Shown piece by piece: positions 63,801 to 64,000 of a stretch of 64,000 nucleotides of DNA. The notes beneath the pieces were generated by a model. The model made no database searches. It saw nothing but the letters and a program-made list of their open reading frames with translations, and had not been told where the DNA came from. Made by a program: the position numbers and the translations under genes. Positions within the stretch are counted from its first letter, which is position 1. The number at the start of each line of letters is the position of its first letter. Origin of the DNA: a virus; the IMG/VR virus record IMGVR_UViG_3300031576_000004, positions 1-64,000 of that record. One strand, given 5' to 3'.

Positions 63801-63817
63801 GTTTTCCGGTATAAGAG
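63801..63817 (+). promoter_or_regulatory. GGTATAAG promoter-like motif
   Basis: GTTTTCCGGTATAAGAG, matching the motif at 37466-37481 and 48222-48238. It lies about 60 bases ahead of the plus-strand gene that runs off the window. Confidence 0.48.
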
Positions 63818-63875
63818 TATGTGAAGGCATTTGTGCTTCGGTTCTTATTTGAGAGGGGAGAATTGGCGGTGTCCT

Positions 63876-64000
63876 GTGGCTCATTACGAAGAAGGCGCTC
63901 GGAAGGAGTTGATCAGCCTTATCAGGGTATTGGTAGAGAAAGAGCTCTACCCAACAAAAGAGCAGGTGGATAAGGCGATCGACATTGCGTTGGACAGGAT
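63876..64000 (+). CDS. Partial hypothetical protein (5' end)
   Basis: Frame open from GTG 63876 to the window end: AHYEEGARKELISLIRVLV, then EKELYPTKEQVDKAIDIAL, a helical start. A GGGGAG lies further upstream than usual, so the exact start is uncertain. Continues beyond the window. Confidence 0.55.
   Translation, partial: MAHYEEGARKELISLIRVLVEKELYPTKEQVDKAIDIALDR

Overview
This window looks like an internal stretch of a large tailed-bacteriophage genome with a contractile tail (myovirus type). Evidence for this: an unmistakable large terminase (33.1-34.8 kb, minus strand), an HK97-fold-like major capsid protein (21.4-22.3 kb), a prohead-protease-like protein (26.5-28.3 kb), a tail sheath with the tube gene beside it (12.5-15.6 kb), phage nucleases, and more than a hundred tightly packed small genes with ATGA/TAATG overlaps and strong Shine-Dalgarno sequences. 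No portal, polymerase or integrase was recognised, so the genome must extend well beyond both ends. The host cannot be named from the sequence.

Layout. (1) 0-8.3 kb, plus strand: end of a single-stranded DNA-binding protein, a HAD phosphatase, an RNase H-like protein that has lost catalytic residues, small zinc-binding proteins, a ribbon-helix-helix repressor with a palindromic operator, an HNH nuclease and a RusA-type resolvase. (2) 8.4-9.9 kb: no genes; ten structured elements sit back to back, each closed by its own perfectly complementary outer stem and each starting with a hairpin whose loop is NAG. An eleventh copy lies alone at 11.93-12.05 kb. (3) 9.9-12.4 kb: MazG-like protein, helix-turn-helix protein and small genes, ended by a terminator. 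(4) 12.5-37.4 kb, minus strand: the virion module (tube, sheath, neck/connector proteins, capsid, decoration-like protein, protease, terminase) interleaved with about fifteen small Gly/Ala-rich, membrane-like proteins carrying a recurring F-x-D-E-L-x-K-L-A type peptide; then a lipoprotein-like protein, endonuclease VII, a holin candidate and a thermonuclease. (5) 37.5-61.5 kb, plus strand: a very dense accessory or early region with many zinc-ribbon miniproteins, HNH nucleases, a DnaQ-like exonuclease, Pth2-type peptidyl-tRNA hydrolase, a SLOG protein and a DHH phosphoesterase. It is interrupted at 40.0-41.4 kb by a second gene-free region built from degenerate pentamers (NNNAY) punctuated by AGCRGC anchors. 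(6) 61.6-63.7 kb, minus strand: DUF4326-like protein, a large helix-turn-helix protein and small genes; a new plus-strand gene begins at 63.9 kb.

How the parts relate: the left and right plus-strand arms look like replication/repair and host-takeover genes, the central minus-strand block builds the particle. Divergent promoter-like sequences at 37.44-37.48 kb separate the virion block from the right arm. The two gene-free regions (8.4-9.9 kb structured array plus its outlier; 40.0-41.4 kb pentamer array) are the most unusual content and match no element class I can name; the first shows strong compensatory base-pair variation between copies, which argues for a selected fold in RNA or single-stranded DNA.
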